A stretch of 64,000 bases of DNA from the NCBI RefSeq assembly GCF_001522545.3, contig NC_031773.1, positions 17,866,302-17,930,301 of the forward strand, given 5' to 3'. The DNA comes from Parus major. Taxonomy: Eukaryota > Chordata > Aves > Passeriformes > Paridae. Below, piece after piece: positions 26,625-38,289 of this stretch (positions are counted from its first letter, which is position 1; each line of letters opens with the position of its first letter). Both the position numbers and the translations under genes were made by a program. The notes beneath the pieces were generated by a model. It had not been told where the DNA came from. It made no database searches and saw nothing but the letters and a program-made list of their open reading frames with translations.

Positions 26625-27709
26625 GTTATTTCAATAAAATCAAGAAAGTCAAAGGATCTGGTGATGACATTTGTCTTTCTCTTTTCTCCACTGAAACTCA
26701 GACAATCAGCAATAACCATTTTTAACACTGTCAGTCTCCTGAGGAGAGCCTTTTTCTCGACATTTGCATGTCTTCATTCCTGTAGCATTTTGAAGGTCAT
26801 AACTCATTGAACAAGCAAACAAACCTTCATGCTGTCATCTCAAAACAGTCCCAACAGTGCATGATCCTTAACCTTCCCACTGTTCTGTACTTTCTGCTGA
26901 AGCTCTTTTGATGCTATGACAAATGAATAACCTGATACACCTCTCAGTTGTTTTTATGCCTTCCTTTCTTTGGTGTGTGAATTTACTTAAATTTTCTAAA
27001 TTCAGACAGAGTGTACTCCAAGAACATGGTACTGGTCAACTGGAATAAAAATTAATATAATCTATTCTCCTCTTCCTGAGAAAAACTATGGAATTGCCTT
27101 GAAATAAAGTTAGTTTCATGAAAAACAGCCCTGGGTCATTTTTCTTGCATCTTATAAAAGTTTACCTCATGGTCACCTCATACTCTAACTCTGGTCCTAT
27201 TCTCACAATCCTGGAACATATTAAAATACAAAATAAACTAAGACTTAAGCTTATTTATAGATATCCTACTTGCAGACTACACAAGGACACTAATCCAATT
27301 TAAGATTCTGCCCTAATCTTGTACATGGCAAAAACAAAACCAAAAGGCTCAAGCATGCTTTCTCCTCTAATTCAGCTGATTACTGATTCAGTAAGTAGCT
27401 ATTTTAATTTTAAACATGGTCATAAATTACATTTATAGCACCTTCAGCATACCTTTTTAATTTTGAAGAGACTACTCCTTGTGGTAAGTATTGTTGTCAT
27501 AAAATCCACAACTGGATAAAGAGTATTTCTCAAAGTGTTCTGGGGTCATGTGTAAGAAATCTTGAAGTAACTAATCCAATCTATGTTCTCAAATAGATGA
27601 TCTTAGGTGACTGAAACTCATCTTGTTCTAGCAACCCTGTGAAGAAGGACCCATACACTAAATCAAAACAAATAAAACTGGGTCACTGATTCACTTCCTT
27701 TATTTCTAT

Positions 27710-27838
27710 CTAGGGAAACACTTCCTCCTGGGACTGTGTGGCATTGCCAGCCTGAACTTTACACTCCATGGAGGAGCTGCTGTAGTCATCCCTCACGTAG
27801 TCTATTGGTTTATTCTTGTGGGTAAAATCCACAGCACA
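27710..27838 (-). CDS. Possible 3' terminal exon, unassigned
   Basis: This is a speculative call. On the minus strand, a pyrimidine-rich stretch ends in TTTTCAG at 27839-27845, which would make a fair splice acceptor. From 27838 a frame stays open for 42 codons (beginning CAVDFTHKNK and ending SQEEVFP) to a TAG stop at 27710-27712. An AATAAA polyadenylation signal follows at 27699-27704, only five bases beyond the stop. The peptide is mixed in composition, with charged and polar residues and not the F/L/I bias of chance AT-rich frames. I recognise no family. The frame also continues upstream of the putative acceptor to 27994, through a CpG-dense patch. It may equally be chance. Confidence 0.15.
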   Translation of the reverse strand, partial: CAVDFTHKNKPIDYVRDDYSSSSMECKVQAGNATQSQEEVFP

Positions 27839-27889
27839 CTGAAAACCAGGGAGAACATATGACCCTTGAACATGAGCTGTGTCAGAGCT

Positions 27890-27975
27890 GCTCCCCGTGC
27901 CGTGCTCGGGTCCCTGCAGCCAGCCTCGCGCTCGGACCCTACGCGGCTGGCATGTCTGATAAAACCTGCGGGTGC
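27890..27975. promoter_or_regulatory. CpG-dense patch in AT-rich surroundings
   Basis: Nine CpG dinucleotides lie between 27896 and 27970 (at 27896, 27901, 27907, 27927, 27929, 27933, 27942, 27944 and 27969), while flanking kilobases have very few. The patch is also strongly GC-rich. It is too short for a conventional CpG island. It could be a small regulatory element, part of an exon, or a fragment of a young GC-rich insertion. The sequence does not decide between these. Confidence 0.35.
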
Positions 27976-28713
27976 CAAAGCTCCAGCTCTGCAAAGATCC
28001 ATTTACTGCGTGTCAAATGTGACTTAGAGCCCAGCTATCTCATGTCTCATGTCTTATGCTGTTTTTCCTGTTCTGCCTGTCAGTTGCTCAAGCTTCTAAG
28101 TTTATAAGTATCTTCTTTTAAGAACCTGTGTGTGTCTGACCAAACTAATCTGGGGATCTTTTGCCTCTATACTCCATTCTTCAGGATCTTTAGCTTATTA
28201 GTTCTAGTTATTTATTTAACTATTTCATCACATATACATAGGTGTAGAGTGTGAACATCTTGTATATCTTTTTTTTTTTAATGAAGCCATGGAATTTTGA
28301 ATGTAAAAAACTCTTTATGATAAAAGTGATTGTTACTTACAGTTGTAAAGCTGACATCTCATTCTAATACACTGCTAGCACCTCTAAATTACATCAAGTA
28401 AAATAATGTAATTTAAAAAACTAACATTTACATGCAGGTATGTATCATTTATGCAGTATTTCATGCCTTCAATTTAGTAAATGTTTTTAAAATTTTATTA
28501 TGAAGAACAAGTATTTCTATACCATATTTTCAAATCAAGAGTATTTTGAATTTTTTTTTTAATTCTGCTGTGCTTCTTGCTGCAATTTGCTCCCTTCTTT
28601 TTACTTTTCTTTCTTTATTTTTTCTTTACTGTCAGCACTTCTGGATATCAGGAAATGGTTTAAATAAATTTTCTTTGAAGTTATGATTTGGAAAAAATAC
28701 AGAATATTTGAAC

Positions 28714-28756
28714 ATTTTAGTAGAATTTTAGTAGAATTACAATAAATTGTAATTCT
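28714..28756. repeat. 11-bp tandem duplication joined to a hairpin
   Basis: The unit ATTTTAGTAGA occurs twice in tandem (28714-28724 and 28725-28735). A perfect hairpin overlaps its end: AGAATTACAAT (28733-28743) and ATTGTAATTCT (28746-28756) around a 2-base loop. Replication slippage beside a hairpin is a natural explanation for the duplication. Confidence 0.65.
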
Positions 28757-28800
28757 GGTTTTCAAGAAAGCCAGTATATTTTTTTCCTGTGATTTTAATG

Positions 28801-28818
28801 GAGGTTGAGGTTGAGGTT
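28801..28818. repeat. Short (GAGGTT)3 tandem repeat
   Basis: Three copies of the hexamer GAGGTT lie in tandem, the last followed by AAG. It is minor and not telomeric (the vertebrate telomere unit is TTAGGG). Confidence 0.6.
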
Positions 28819-31584
28819 AAGTCTAATTTTTAAACTGAAAAATAGAGAAATATCACTGAAATCTTCAAACAAGTGAAGCTGTTACAGAAAACAGCTCATT
28901 GAATTTCTTCATACTTCAAAAAATCTTGATAGTATTTTTCCAGTAGATTGAAGAACCTCATCACCCCTCTTTATGTATTCTGTACAAATTACTAGATTAC
29001 TAAATTTTCATAGATTAATGTATCGCTACCTTTGACTGGCAAACAACAGAACCCATCTATGGAAAACATTATCTGTTTCACAACTTCTATATATGACATT
29101 TAAGATTTTAAAAATTCCAACCTTCCTGGCAAATAGGGCTTCCCCAGGGTGGGCTGCACATGCCAGTGAAAGATGAATTTTAAGTATTTATGTAGCCCAT
29201 ATAGGAAAATATAATCATCTAACATCCTCATGATTTTTGTTAGGAAAAGATTAAGCCTTAATCAACATAACAATCCTGTATTTCCCCCACTTTTAGAAAA
29301 TGGCTGATCACTACAACAAACAAACCTAAAATGCTGGCATTTGACAATAATCCAAATATCAGCAAGTTATCGTGCTTTCATGAATAAAAGAATTCCTTGT
29401 AAGGTAAAATAAAGCACCATATGTAACAAATAGGTACACACTGTGCCTTTTAAAGTGATGCATAGGACAAAGCAGATGAAGCAATAAAGCAGAAGAGTAT
29501 TGGGGAAGATATTTTTAAAGAGGTGTCCCAAAACAACAATATGGATTGTCATTCAAAATTAAAAAAACAGTTTTCATGTACCAGGTAGAACATGGGGCTG
29601 GTTCAAAAACCAGCAACAAGTGAGAAACAAAGAGGCAAGAGAAAGGAGTGTAGTCATGTATCACTTCCTTTCATGGTCCACAAACTAATCTTAGCAATCT
29701 CTGATGAGTACCAGACTGTACTTACACTTCAGAAACCTCACATAAAGTTTATATATCTGTTCCCAGCCTTGGGAATTCTAACTTGCAGGAAATGCCCCAC
29801 TGATATCATCACAGTGTTTATATAAAAATCATTCATAACTTCTTCATAATGTATTGTACCAAAAATTTAAACAATTCAGTGAAAATATAACCAAATTGTT
29901 TGAAAATAAGTTATAGTTAAGAGCTCCCTTTTTAATGTAATATAAACTAACACCTACTGCATGCAAATTCTTTAATTGCATCTAATGATCTTGGTTCTCT
30001 GGCGTGCTGCCTGTTTTCATTCTTATATCATGCTATCTAAGGACACAAGTGACATACTGCATCACATCATGAAGCTTTCTGAAAATTCACTGATAGTGAT
30101 GGATTAAAACCAAACCAGAAGAAGCTTAAAAAGTAAATAGATCATGGTAATGACAATCTGTAAACTAATTAAGGTCTAACTATAGTACTCAATTACAAAA
30201 CTAAACTGGTAGGGTGGGTAAAATATATACTTTATGGATCAATAAACTGACTAGTTCAGCATTTTAATGACTAAATTTGTAAAGATTATTCCTTACTGAG
30301 CTCTCAATATGCATAATTCATAAGAAGTAGGGCGTGTAATTCATAGGAACTAGGGCAAATATATTGGGTGTTGAAACTGCTGTCTTCCCTGGATGCTGTC
30401 CACTGGTTTGCTAATCCGGTGCTCCGGGAAGAGCTTCCCCTATGGTAGCTTTCTCAGTAGGTGGCTTCATTAAACTTCAACTCAGAGCACTGGCTTGTTG
30501 GGATCAGAATACATGTTTGGCTTTTCCCAGAAGCTGTGGTAATTCCTGAAATGTCGAAACAGATTGTTTCAAGCAGGTCATAAAAACATAACTTGTCAGT
30601 TCCTCTCAGCAGCTTCAGCTGCTGCTCCCAACTTTCTGCCCACCCCAAAGACAGGCAATTGTGTTTTGGCTATTGTGCTAGCAGAGATGCATCCCTTGCC
30701 CAGCCTTGAGAACCACGGGATGCAATGCAGGTTATTTACATGTGGATGAAGGATACTTTCCATAATAGCTTTAAGTAATAGCATAAAAACTGTAATGTGT
30801 ACTTCAGTTCCTTTTTACGCTGCCTATATATATTTTACACACTATAATGCTGAACTGAGGGACATCTTGAGATGTGCTTCAATTTCTCCAAATTATTGAG
30901 TGTGAATATAATTAATTAAAATACTCCTTCAGGATATAATGTCAACATTACATTTTGATATAATTTTCATAAACTGTTCACTGAACACTTAAACTCTGCT
31001 TTGGAAGCAAGAAGAGAAATTGTCCCTGGTTTTGAACCATTTTATAGTTATGCTTATTCACAATTTCTCTTGAAATTTTTGACTGATGACTTGGGGTCTT
31101 ATAAGAACTTCTTTCTGTTTTACATAAACACAAAAGAATATGTAGCTATGCCTAAAGTCCTTGTAAATATATTTTACATATGCTCTGCATAGTACAAAAT
31201 TTGTATATTGAACTTTTCCAGCTAGAAAGGAAAATTACTTACACAAAAAACATTTTCAGTTTTATTTTTCTGACTATCCATGCCACCTTTCCAGTCCACA
31301 GTTACAATGAAGCCACAAATGACAAATTAGCTTGATTTTTAAAAAGTGTATCTCAGAGATAAAATTGTGAGATTCTCTAATTTCACTTTCATTCTTTTAA
31401 AGTAAGAAGAAAAGTAAATAGACCCAAAAAATTAAGTCAAAACATCCTGCTGTTTTACTTGTCAAACCTTGCCTAGTTTGCACACAAGATTGTATATCCA
31501 CAATGAACAGTGAAACCTGCCAGAGCAAAGCTGCTTATTTACTGCAATATCTTCCTTGGTTAATTTCTCAGCACCCAGAAACAA

Positions 31585-31658
31585 TCCCCCATGGCAGGAG
31601 GGTTGGAACCTAAGGACCCTTCCAACCAAAACCATTCTATGATTCTATGATTCTATGA
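31585..31658 (+). mobile_element. CR1 LINE 3' terminal fragment
   Basis: The sequence contains the typical last part of the CR1 3' untranslated region: ATGGCAGGAGGGTTGGAAC, then CCTTCCAACC, then three tandem ATTCTATG octamers (31634-31658). This octamer tail is the hallmark of CR1. Orientation is plus because the tail is at the right. Only about 75 bases remain, so it is a severely 5'-truncated insertion, or its upstream part is too diverged to see. The phrase that should read AGATGATCTTTAAGG is shortened to a few bases, suggesting an internal deletion. Confidence 0.9.
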
Positions 31659-34041
31659 AATCTCAGTTGAGAGTGGCTCTACTTTAAATCACCTGAGTCA
31701 CACTCTGGAGAGCCCCAGATGCCTACACAGACATGAAAAGAAATATCACCTCTATCACCTGGAATACTGGGTCTACAATGTACCAGGTGTGAACTAAGAA
31801 TTAAGAAATAAAGACAATTATGCCTTGAGTCTTTGCTTTGTCTGTTTTGTTTTGTTTTTTTTTCCTGCACTAGATGCAGCCATTTGGCTAGTTCAAGTAA
31901 CAGAATAAGGTGTCTGAATTTGAGAATTATGAATGCTCCCCATATATTTCTGTTATTCTTTCAAAAGATTTAATTATTAAATACTCTGCTTTGTCTTTGG
32001 TGAGAAATTGCTTCCAGTTATCAACATTTCTAAACTGCCCAAAACATCCAGACAAGATAGAGGTGCTATGAATAGTGGCTAGATATTCATCTATACTAAT
32101 AATTCAACTTAGAAAGGTCCAAAAGTCCAGTAGCAAAAATGCTACCCTTGGAAGAATATAGTCAGTAACAATCCAGCAAAAAGTTTTGATGATATTCAAT
32201 ACACTGTGGTTATGCACAAGGACCTATACCAAGGAAAACCCAGTTTGAGAAAAGTTACTCCGTAGTGAAAGACACATGCAAAACTTCGGTAGCCAAACAG
32301 TTAAGAAGGTTCTAAATGGTCCTTATAATTTTAGAGAACAGCTGGTGGTATTCTCTAAAATTTCTGTATCTCCTGCTACATTTAACATTTTTAACTTTTG
32401 TTTCCCCAGAATGATTTTATTACAGGTGTTCCTCTAAATACCTATTTGTTGCCATTTCACTGATGGTATAATTTCAATCTTAACAAAAAAAATCCTTAAA
32501 CCTGTTAAAGGTTAAGAGTCAAACATTTTCACCAACCTCTGCTGAGAAGGTGAACTTTCATTTTCTTTGTTAAGCGAGTAAAAGAGTAGAACTAAACATC
32601 TCTTATAGAATTGTGCCAGCCTGCTAAGGGGAAAAGATATTTATTCATCCAGAGATTGATTTACTGGGGCAATTTTCCTCACCAGTATCTCATTGTGCCC
32701 ACATGATAAAAAGAAGTGTAGGGAACTCCTGCCTTTCCGTTACATCCCAGCATCTCTTCAACTCTTCAGGCAAGTGGCAGAAGTGCTAGAGAAAGCTCTG
32801 CAATGGTAAGAAATATTATGTAGTCCCTGCCCACAGCCCATCAGACTACACTATCAACAGGTCAAACAGAGAAGCAAATATTGACATATTGACATACCAT
32901 CCAAGAGTATAGTAAATTATTCTTAATATCCTTACTGAATTATCAGCAGCTGGCTGAGAATTACAGATATAGGTAGAGACAACTTGCTTCCTTGGATTCT
33001 GGATGTATGAAATCTGACACTGATACTAGGTTAGAAATAAAAAGAACGTCATCCTGTGTATGAGGATATAATTATCATTTAACAAAATGTGGTTAAAGAT
33101 GACAAGAGTGCTACCACTCTCAGATGCTGTGCCTAGATATCAAAATACTGACTCAGCTCAATACAGGAAACACTTGCTGGGAGAGAGAAGGTCTCAGATA
33201 GCCAGGACATTAACAGTGGCATGCTTTGTTGCTGAGAAAGAGTAGGCAAGAAGCCAACATATTTCCTAGAAAACTGATACCTTTTATTTCAGGAAATCTT
33301 ATTTGACAGAAGCACAGCCAGATTTTGTAAAGGTCTCAGAAGGATATTCTGGATACAGAAGAATTAGAACTATTTTAATGTACAAAATGTATAAATTTTT
33401 GTGCAATATGGTGAGCCCTGTCTTTAACAGAAAGCATAATGGATGCACAGCTCAACTCAAAGAAAGACCATTTTGGTTATGCACCACCCAATGTAGTCAC
33501 AAACCACAGGAGAGGGGAAATCACTGGAAGGCATTTCCTCCCCATAGCATGCTCTCAAAAACACTTTCTGCATTAGCTCATGCTGCTGGAGCTCAAAGGA
33601 AACTTTCCCCTTCATCTCAATCCCCATGGCAAGAACTTCTCACTATTCTGTTGATTACATTGGAAAGTGATGATAATAGTGAGTAAAACAAGTGAAAAAA
33701 AAAATCTAAGAATACCTGATCTGACTGCAGCTGTCATTCCCAAAAGCAAATTAAGAAATAATATGGGAGAGGTCAGTAGTTACTGCTGGATGCTCTGGTC
33801 TCTGGTCTCTCCCCAAGCATAAGAGATTAGAGACCTGTCAGCTCACTTTTACACCCCTGCTGTTTTCTGTTATGCACCCTGGCTCCTAAGGAAGACAAGA
33901 ACAATTTTTTCTGGAAATTATACTGTGCAGTTTGGGCAGGGCAGAGAGAATACTACTGGAGAATCGAACTCTGGACTACGTTTTATGACCTTTCACTACA
34001 ATTTTAATTTTTTTCCCCCAGAAACTTTAAGAATTTCGACT

Positions 34042-34214
34042 TGTGGGGTCAGCTGTGCTAAGACTTTATCTTTCATGAATGAAACCAAGCCTTAGACAAA
34101 GATGACACGTGGATCTTGCGTGGATGAAGGGTTGTGGCGTAGCCACCTGCTAGCACAATAAAAGTCTGTTTCTGGTTTAACAACCCATCCTCATCCTCAG
34201 TCCCAGGAAGGACA
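34042..34214 (+). mobile_element. Tentative short LTR-like segment
   Basis: The segment begins TGTGGGGTCAGCTGTGC and ends CCCAGGAAGGACA, so it has the TG...CA ends of a retroviral LTR. About 50 bases before its right end is AATAAAAGTCTG, followed by CTGGTTTAACAACCC and CATCCTCATCCTCAGTCCC. That layout resembles the R-U5 part of some avian endogenous retrovirus LTRs. There is no matching target-site duplication, no clear TATA box and no internal region, and 173 bases is short for an LTR. It may be a coincidence. Confidence 0.22.
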
Positions 34215-35025
34215 GGGGAATGTGTCCAGTGATTTTTGTGTTTTACCAAAGGGCAGCTGTTTCCTTTTAGAAATTTCAAGCTAGGTTTAGTCAACTAAAA
34301 GGGAGAGGACATTAAATAGGCCACTTCCTGTACAGTAGACTAAATTAAAGGCTAGAACAACAGAAGCAGATATTAGTGTCTGAGACTAGTACTTAAAAGC
34401 AGTAAAACAAGGAAGTCTTGGTTCACATTCCATCATAATAACATGAAGAAAATGAGATGAGAGGCAGAGTGGTTGGCATAGCCAAGACATAAAACAATTA
34501 CTCTGCTGCATGACAATAAAAGATAAAATCCCTCTTACTCTAAGGACTTGCACATGTCATGCATACACTTGAGAGTTGTTTAGGTCTTCTTATTGTGGTC
34601 ATGGTGTTTGAATACAGCTTCATACAAAATGAGGTACAGCCTAAGCAATTTAGTAACACACAGTTAACAGCAATAACAATGCAATTATTGAGTTCATTCA
34701 AAACATATTTAAATTGTTAAATTACTCTTCCTCTCAGCTTATCCAGAAATCATGTTTTGATTTAGCCAAAATGAAAGAAATATAAATATTTTGAAAATTA
34801 ATCTTCACATTGACCAGCACAGCAAAATCAATCTGTATCTCTCATTTAGAATTATTCTCATTATAAAAATAAAATAACAAAATGCCTTTCTATTATTAAC
34901 ATTGTGTTACTTAGCAGTCCCATGAGACACTGTAGTTTGTGCAGGGCTACCACTTGTTTAAAGACAGTGAAATAATACAGGTAGTGTCATAGTTTTACCA
35001 TAAGGTCCGTGATCTTATTGTGCTA

Positions 35026-35054
35026 TTTTTCTTTTTTTTCTTTTTTTTTTTTCT
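35026..35054. repeat. T-rich (T with scattered C) tract
   Basis: Long T runs are interrupted by single C residues. It lies 50 bases left of the CR1 fragment at 35106 but is not part of it. Confidence 0.7.
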
Positions 35055-35105
35055 TGAGAATTATTTAAATGTTGTGAAAATATTGAGTAATATTTCATCT
35101 ACAAG

Positions 35106-35354
35106 AGAAAATGACTTCAAGTTGTTCCAGGGAAGGTTTACATTGGATATTAGGAAAACTTTTCCACAGAAATGGTAGACAAGAATTGGAACAGGCTGCC
35201 TGGGGACGTGGTTGAGTCACCATCCCTGGAGGTATTTTAAAGACATGTAGATGTGGCACTTAAGGACATGGTTTAGTGGTGGACTTGGCAGACCTGAGTT
35301 AACAGTTGAACTTCATGGTCTGAAAAACCTTTTCCAAACTAAACAATTTTATGA
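35106..35354 (+). mobile_element. CR1 LINE 3' end (ORF2 end plus 3' UTR)
   Basis: This is a well-preserved CR1 3' end. It starts in AATGACTTCAAGTTGTTCCA and GGGAAGGTTTACATTGGATA, then passes through ATTGGAACAGGCTGCCTGGG and GTTGAGTCACCATCCCTGGA (the end of ORF2 and its stop region). It ends in the untranslated part: ACATGTAGATGTGGCACTTA, GACTTGGCAGACCTGAGTTA, and CCAAACTAAACAATTTTATGAA as a degenerate tail. The orientation is plus. No full frame survives, so it is a truncated dead copy. Its subfamily differs from the copy at 31585. Confidence 0.93.
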
Positions 35355-36129
35355 AGCCATTTCTTTAAAATATTAAGGGAAAAAAAAAGAAAAAAGAAAG
35401 CTACTGAATTCAATATTTTGAGTTTTTTGTTTATATCTTTGAAATATAAATTGTATTCTAAAAAAAAAAGAGAAAACTGAGTTATACAGCTGTTATTCTG
35501 GTTCAGACCTTCAGTTCTCCAGAATTTTTGCTTGCCAAGTATGATGGAAACTAAACAGACTTCTTTACTTACTTTCCTTGGACCTAATACTGGGACTTGA
35601 AAAGAGTCCCAGAAGTAAAAAGAGTAGTCCAAGAGATGTTTACAAGAAGTGAAAAACTTAAAGAGATCAGTATGTAAGAATAGAGTGATTTGCATTACTT
35701 TTACTTACTCTCATTTTATAAGGTTTCTTTTCTTTCTGTTATTGTACATGCATCACCAAGAGAACATTCTTGTATAAAATTTACATGTTAACAGCCTAGC
35801 TGTCAAAATAAGTCTAATAAATAGGTATCCATTTCCCAAAATAAGCATGGAATAAAAAAGAACCCAAGGCTTTCTCTGTAATAAATGTTACTGAATTTTT
35901 CTTGTTAGCATCTATTACATTAGATAAATAACAGAAAAAAAGAATTATGCAATATTAAATAATGAAAAAAAAGCAAAACAAAACAAGTAAAAAGCTTAAA
36001 TAAATCCCATTTTTTGTTAAATACCAAAAAGACCACGAAGAAATTATAGTGACATGCTGTAAGATGCTTCTGGTAAAACTGACAACACTTCAAGGTCTTC
36101 TATCTCAGTACAAGAATCTCTGTAAAAAG

Positions 36130-36238
36130 AATCATAGAAACAGAATCACAGAATGTGCTGAGTTGGAAGGGATCCACAAGGATCATCAAGTCCAATTCCT
36201 GGCTCAGCACAGCCCATCCCCAAGAAAAACACCATGTT
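36130..36238 (-). mobile_element. CR1 LINE 3' terminal fragment
   Basis: The left edge is the reversed octamer tail (AATCATAGAAACAGAATCAC). It is followed by the conserved block GCTGAGTTGGAAGGGATCC, then CACAAGGATCATCAAGTCCA, then ATTCCTGGCTCAGCACAG and AACACCATGTTC. The tail is at the left, so the element is on the minus strand. About 110 bases of the 3' UTR remain. It is fairly well conserved and belongs to a third kind of CR1 3' UTR compared with the two plus-strand copies nearby. Confidence 0.92.
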
Positions 36239-36435
36239 CTTACAAAATATGTATGCTATATCAGGACTTTAAAGTTTTAAGGGAATGCTTAAAATAACAA
36301 TGTCCAGACTCATCACAAAGTCTTTCATACTCCTAAAAGTATTTTGAGTTCCTTGCCAAGAATGCTGAGAAGAACCAAGAGATTATTTGTTTTTTCTAGT
36401 AGGATTGGTGGGTTGTGGTTTGGTTTCAGTCTGGA

Positions 36436-36460
36436 TTTTTTTCTTTTTTTTTTTTTTTTT
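36436..36460. repeat. Poly-T tract with one C interruption
   Basis: Twenty-five bases are T except for a single C. The tract is followed at once by CACAG, so it looks like a pyrimidine tract plus AG. This resembles a plus-strand splice acceptor, but I see no convincing exon downstream. Confidence 0.7.
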
Positions 36461-36855
36461 CACAGAGGAGAAAAGTTTGCAAATAAGTGGTGTGTTTTGC
36501 AGAGAGGGATGCCTATTTCTAGAAGGTCTTCCTCCTCTTAAGCATCTCTTAGACAGTTATACCTTCTTTTTGAAAGTCTCTCTCCCTTTCTGTCTGCTGA
36601 CAGTAAGAGTTTGTATAAAAGCTTAATTTTTAGAGATACAAGAGTTAGACTAAAAGCCCAAGTTCTAGATATCTAATATGAAAATGATGAACCCAAGAGA
36701 AAGATTCTAGATCAGCTGTTAGGTTGTCCCTGCTTCCTTTAACGTGGGAGCAGGAGGGTCCAGATATGTTCAGGTTATGTCTGTGGCATGTCCTAAGAAA
36801 GGAAATTACTATAAAAACAGAGAGTTAGAAAATAAAAGGCACCCTACTCACTCCA

Positions 36856-36871
36856 TTTTTTTTTTTTTTTT
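36856..36871. repeat. Poly-T run
   Basis: Sixteen consecutive T residues lie on the plus strand. No reversed retroposon is recognisable next to them. Confidence 0.7.
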
Positions 36872-37686
36872 CATTCTGAGAGCTTACTATGCCCTAAGGC
36901 ATGACATTGCAATCATGGAGGTCTAGAGTCCATGGCATGTTGGAGAGACTAAAAGAACCCAGATTCACAATAGGAAACAACCCAGTGTGACATTGGTCCT
37001 TCTAGGACCTACTGCACCACCAGAGTGATGGGCTCCTCTCACCACTGAGCTGCACTCCTGCCAAGCCAGATGACCCGTGGTGGACCTGCCTATGATTGTC
37101 AGCAGGTTCAGTTGCCAGTTCCATCTCTTTTTACCTTGTCTGAGAATTACACCTCCTAAAATAAGTCAAAATAGCAGATATTCAGCTGTGTGAGGGGACT
37201 CAGACAAATACACCAGCAACTGTAGAACATCAGCTGAGATGTGACCCCCAATGCTACACATAATTACATCTCTAAGGAATGGATTTTTCAATGAAGGAGT
37301 GGAAGGCATTTTATGATTTTTATGAAAAAGATAAGGGGTTGTGTTATCTGATGCACTTTGTCTCCTTTTGTTGTTAATCTCATGTTATGCATTCTCAATC
37401 CTTAAAACCAGAGAACAGAATTTTTTTATACCTACTTTAGCTATAAATAAGAAAAAATACATGAAATTAAGTATTTTACAACTTTCTCACAAATTACCAA
37501 TAAATTACTGTCCACAACAGGTAGCAACAGTCTATTCACCCAGTCTATTTGCTGTTGATTCTCATGTAAAGAAGTTCTAGTAGGACCTATTATTTTAGTA
37601 CTTAAGCATACAGTAGGGTAGATTGGTCTGCTGGCTACATGTGCCAGCTTTCCAGTTCAGAAAGGAAAATGTCCATGGTAAATGTT

Positions 37687-37700
37687 AAAAAAAAAAAAAA
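37687..37700. repeat. Poly-A run
   Basis: Fourteen consecutive A residues. No upstream element is recognised. Confidence 0.7.
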
Positions 37701-37819
37701 TCAATAAAGCAATACTCACACCTTTTTCATGTGGAATATGTAATTTGTCGGTGGCTGTTGGGGATGTAATTACTCAATGTACTCTTGATGCTATTCAAAA
37801 TTACCAATGACATATAGAA

Positions 37820-37857
37820 ATAATGAAATAATAATAAAAACAATAATAATAACAATG
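37820..37857. repeat. (AAT)n-like imperfect microsatellite
   Basis: This is a mixture of AAT and ACA/AAT units with interruptions. It is low-complexity sequence and likely length-variable. Confidence 0.65.
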
Positions 37858-38289
37858 GTCTAAGAAATAATAATTATTTAGTAATTCTGATTCAAGGAAA
37901 TTCAGCTAGGAACCTCTGAAAATATTGTCATGGATTCCCTGCCTCCATGGCTTTACTCAGCCTTTGGTAAGCATAATACTCAGATCACATGGAGGGCACC
38001 AAAGAAGAAACAATCTTAATTATTAACCTAGTGAGTGGTTTTTTTTGTTTGTTTTTTTTAAATACCAAGTTTGTTGAGCATGATAGCACTAGTTTATTGA
38101 AAAATGAGGACTTCTGAAGGCACCACTAGGGGTTTTTTATGCACAATGTTTTTTCCCAGCTGTTCTTAGCTGTGCTTTTATTTGTCATAGAATATTTGAT
38201 GCTGTAGAAACAAAACATTACAGAGGGTAGAACCAAGAATTAAATCAGGAGGACGTGACACTTAGGGCAGGATTTTTTGCATGGATATT

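Larger units (their letters stand above)
21601..27709. other. AT-rich non-coding sequence, no gene seen
   Basis: I find no supported gene. The longest frame (about 130 codons, plus strand, 24244-24636) begins at a GTG and shows no domain. Contents are a (TA)n run at 22916-22928, two perfect stem-loops at 23803-23828 and 24161-24189, a CA-rich patch near 24643-24670, a CAA-rich tract at 25119-25144, and T/A runs at 26285-26295 and 26611-26624. Confidence 0.55.
27995..31584. other. AT-rich non-coding sequence, no gene seen
   Basis: Beyond the CpG patch the sequence returns to AT-rich, unique-looking DNA. Frames are 77 codons or fewer with no domain. A hairpin with an adjoining 11-bp tandem duplication lies at 28714-28756, and a GAGGTT triplication at 28801-28818. 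Confidence 0.55.
31659..35105. other. Non-coding sequence; weak LTR-like segment inside
   Basis: No gene could be supported. The largest frame, 127 codons on the plus strand at 33303-33686, has no recognisable domain. A segment at 34042-34214 has TG/CA ends and an internal AATAAAA and is listed separately as a tentative LTR. A long T/C-rich run lies at 35026-35054. Confidence 0.5.

Noticed and set aside
28801..28818. GAGGTT repeats as an interstitial telomere
   Set aside because: The unit is GAGGTT, not TTAGGG, and only three copies are present.
31634..31658. Octamer tandem repeat taken as an independent microsatellite or CRISPR-like array
   Set aside because: The ATTCTATG repeats are the normal 3' tail of CR1, have no spacers, and belong to the element at 31585-31658.
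33303..33686. 127-codon plus-strand frame
   Set aside because: The composition is unremarkable and there is no domain, promoter or conserved motif. I could not defend it as a gene.
35339..35695. 118-codon minus-strand frame
   Set aside because: It overlaps the tail of the CR1 copy and A/T-rich simple sequence. Its F/L/K-rich product is typical of chance.
36436..36466. Pyrimidine tract plus CACAG resembling a splice acceptor
   Set aside because: The open frame downstream is short and has no donor site or conserved peptide that I can support. Poly-T tracts are common in this window.
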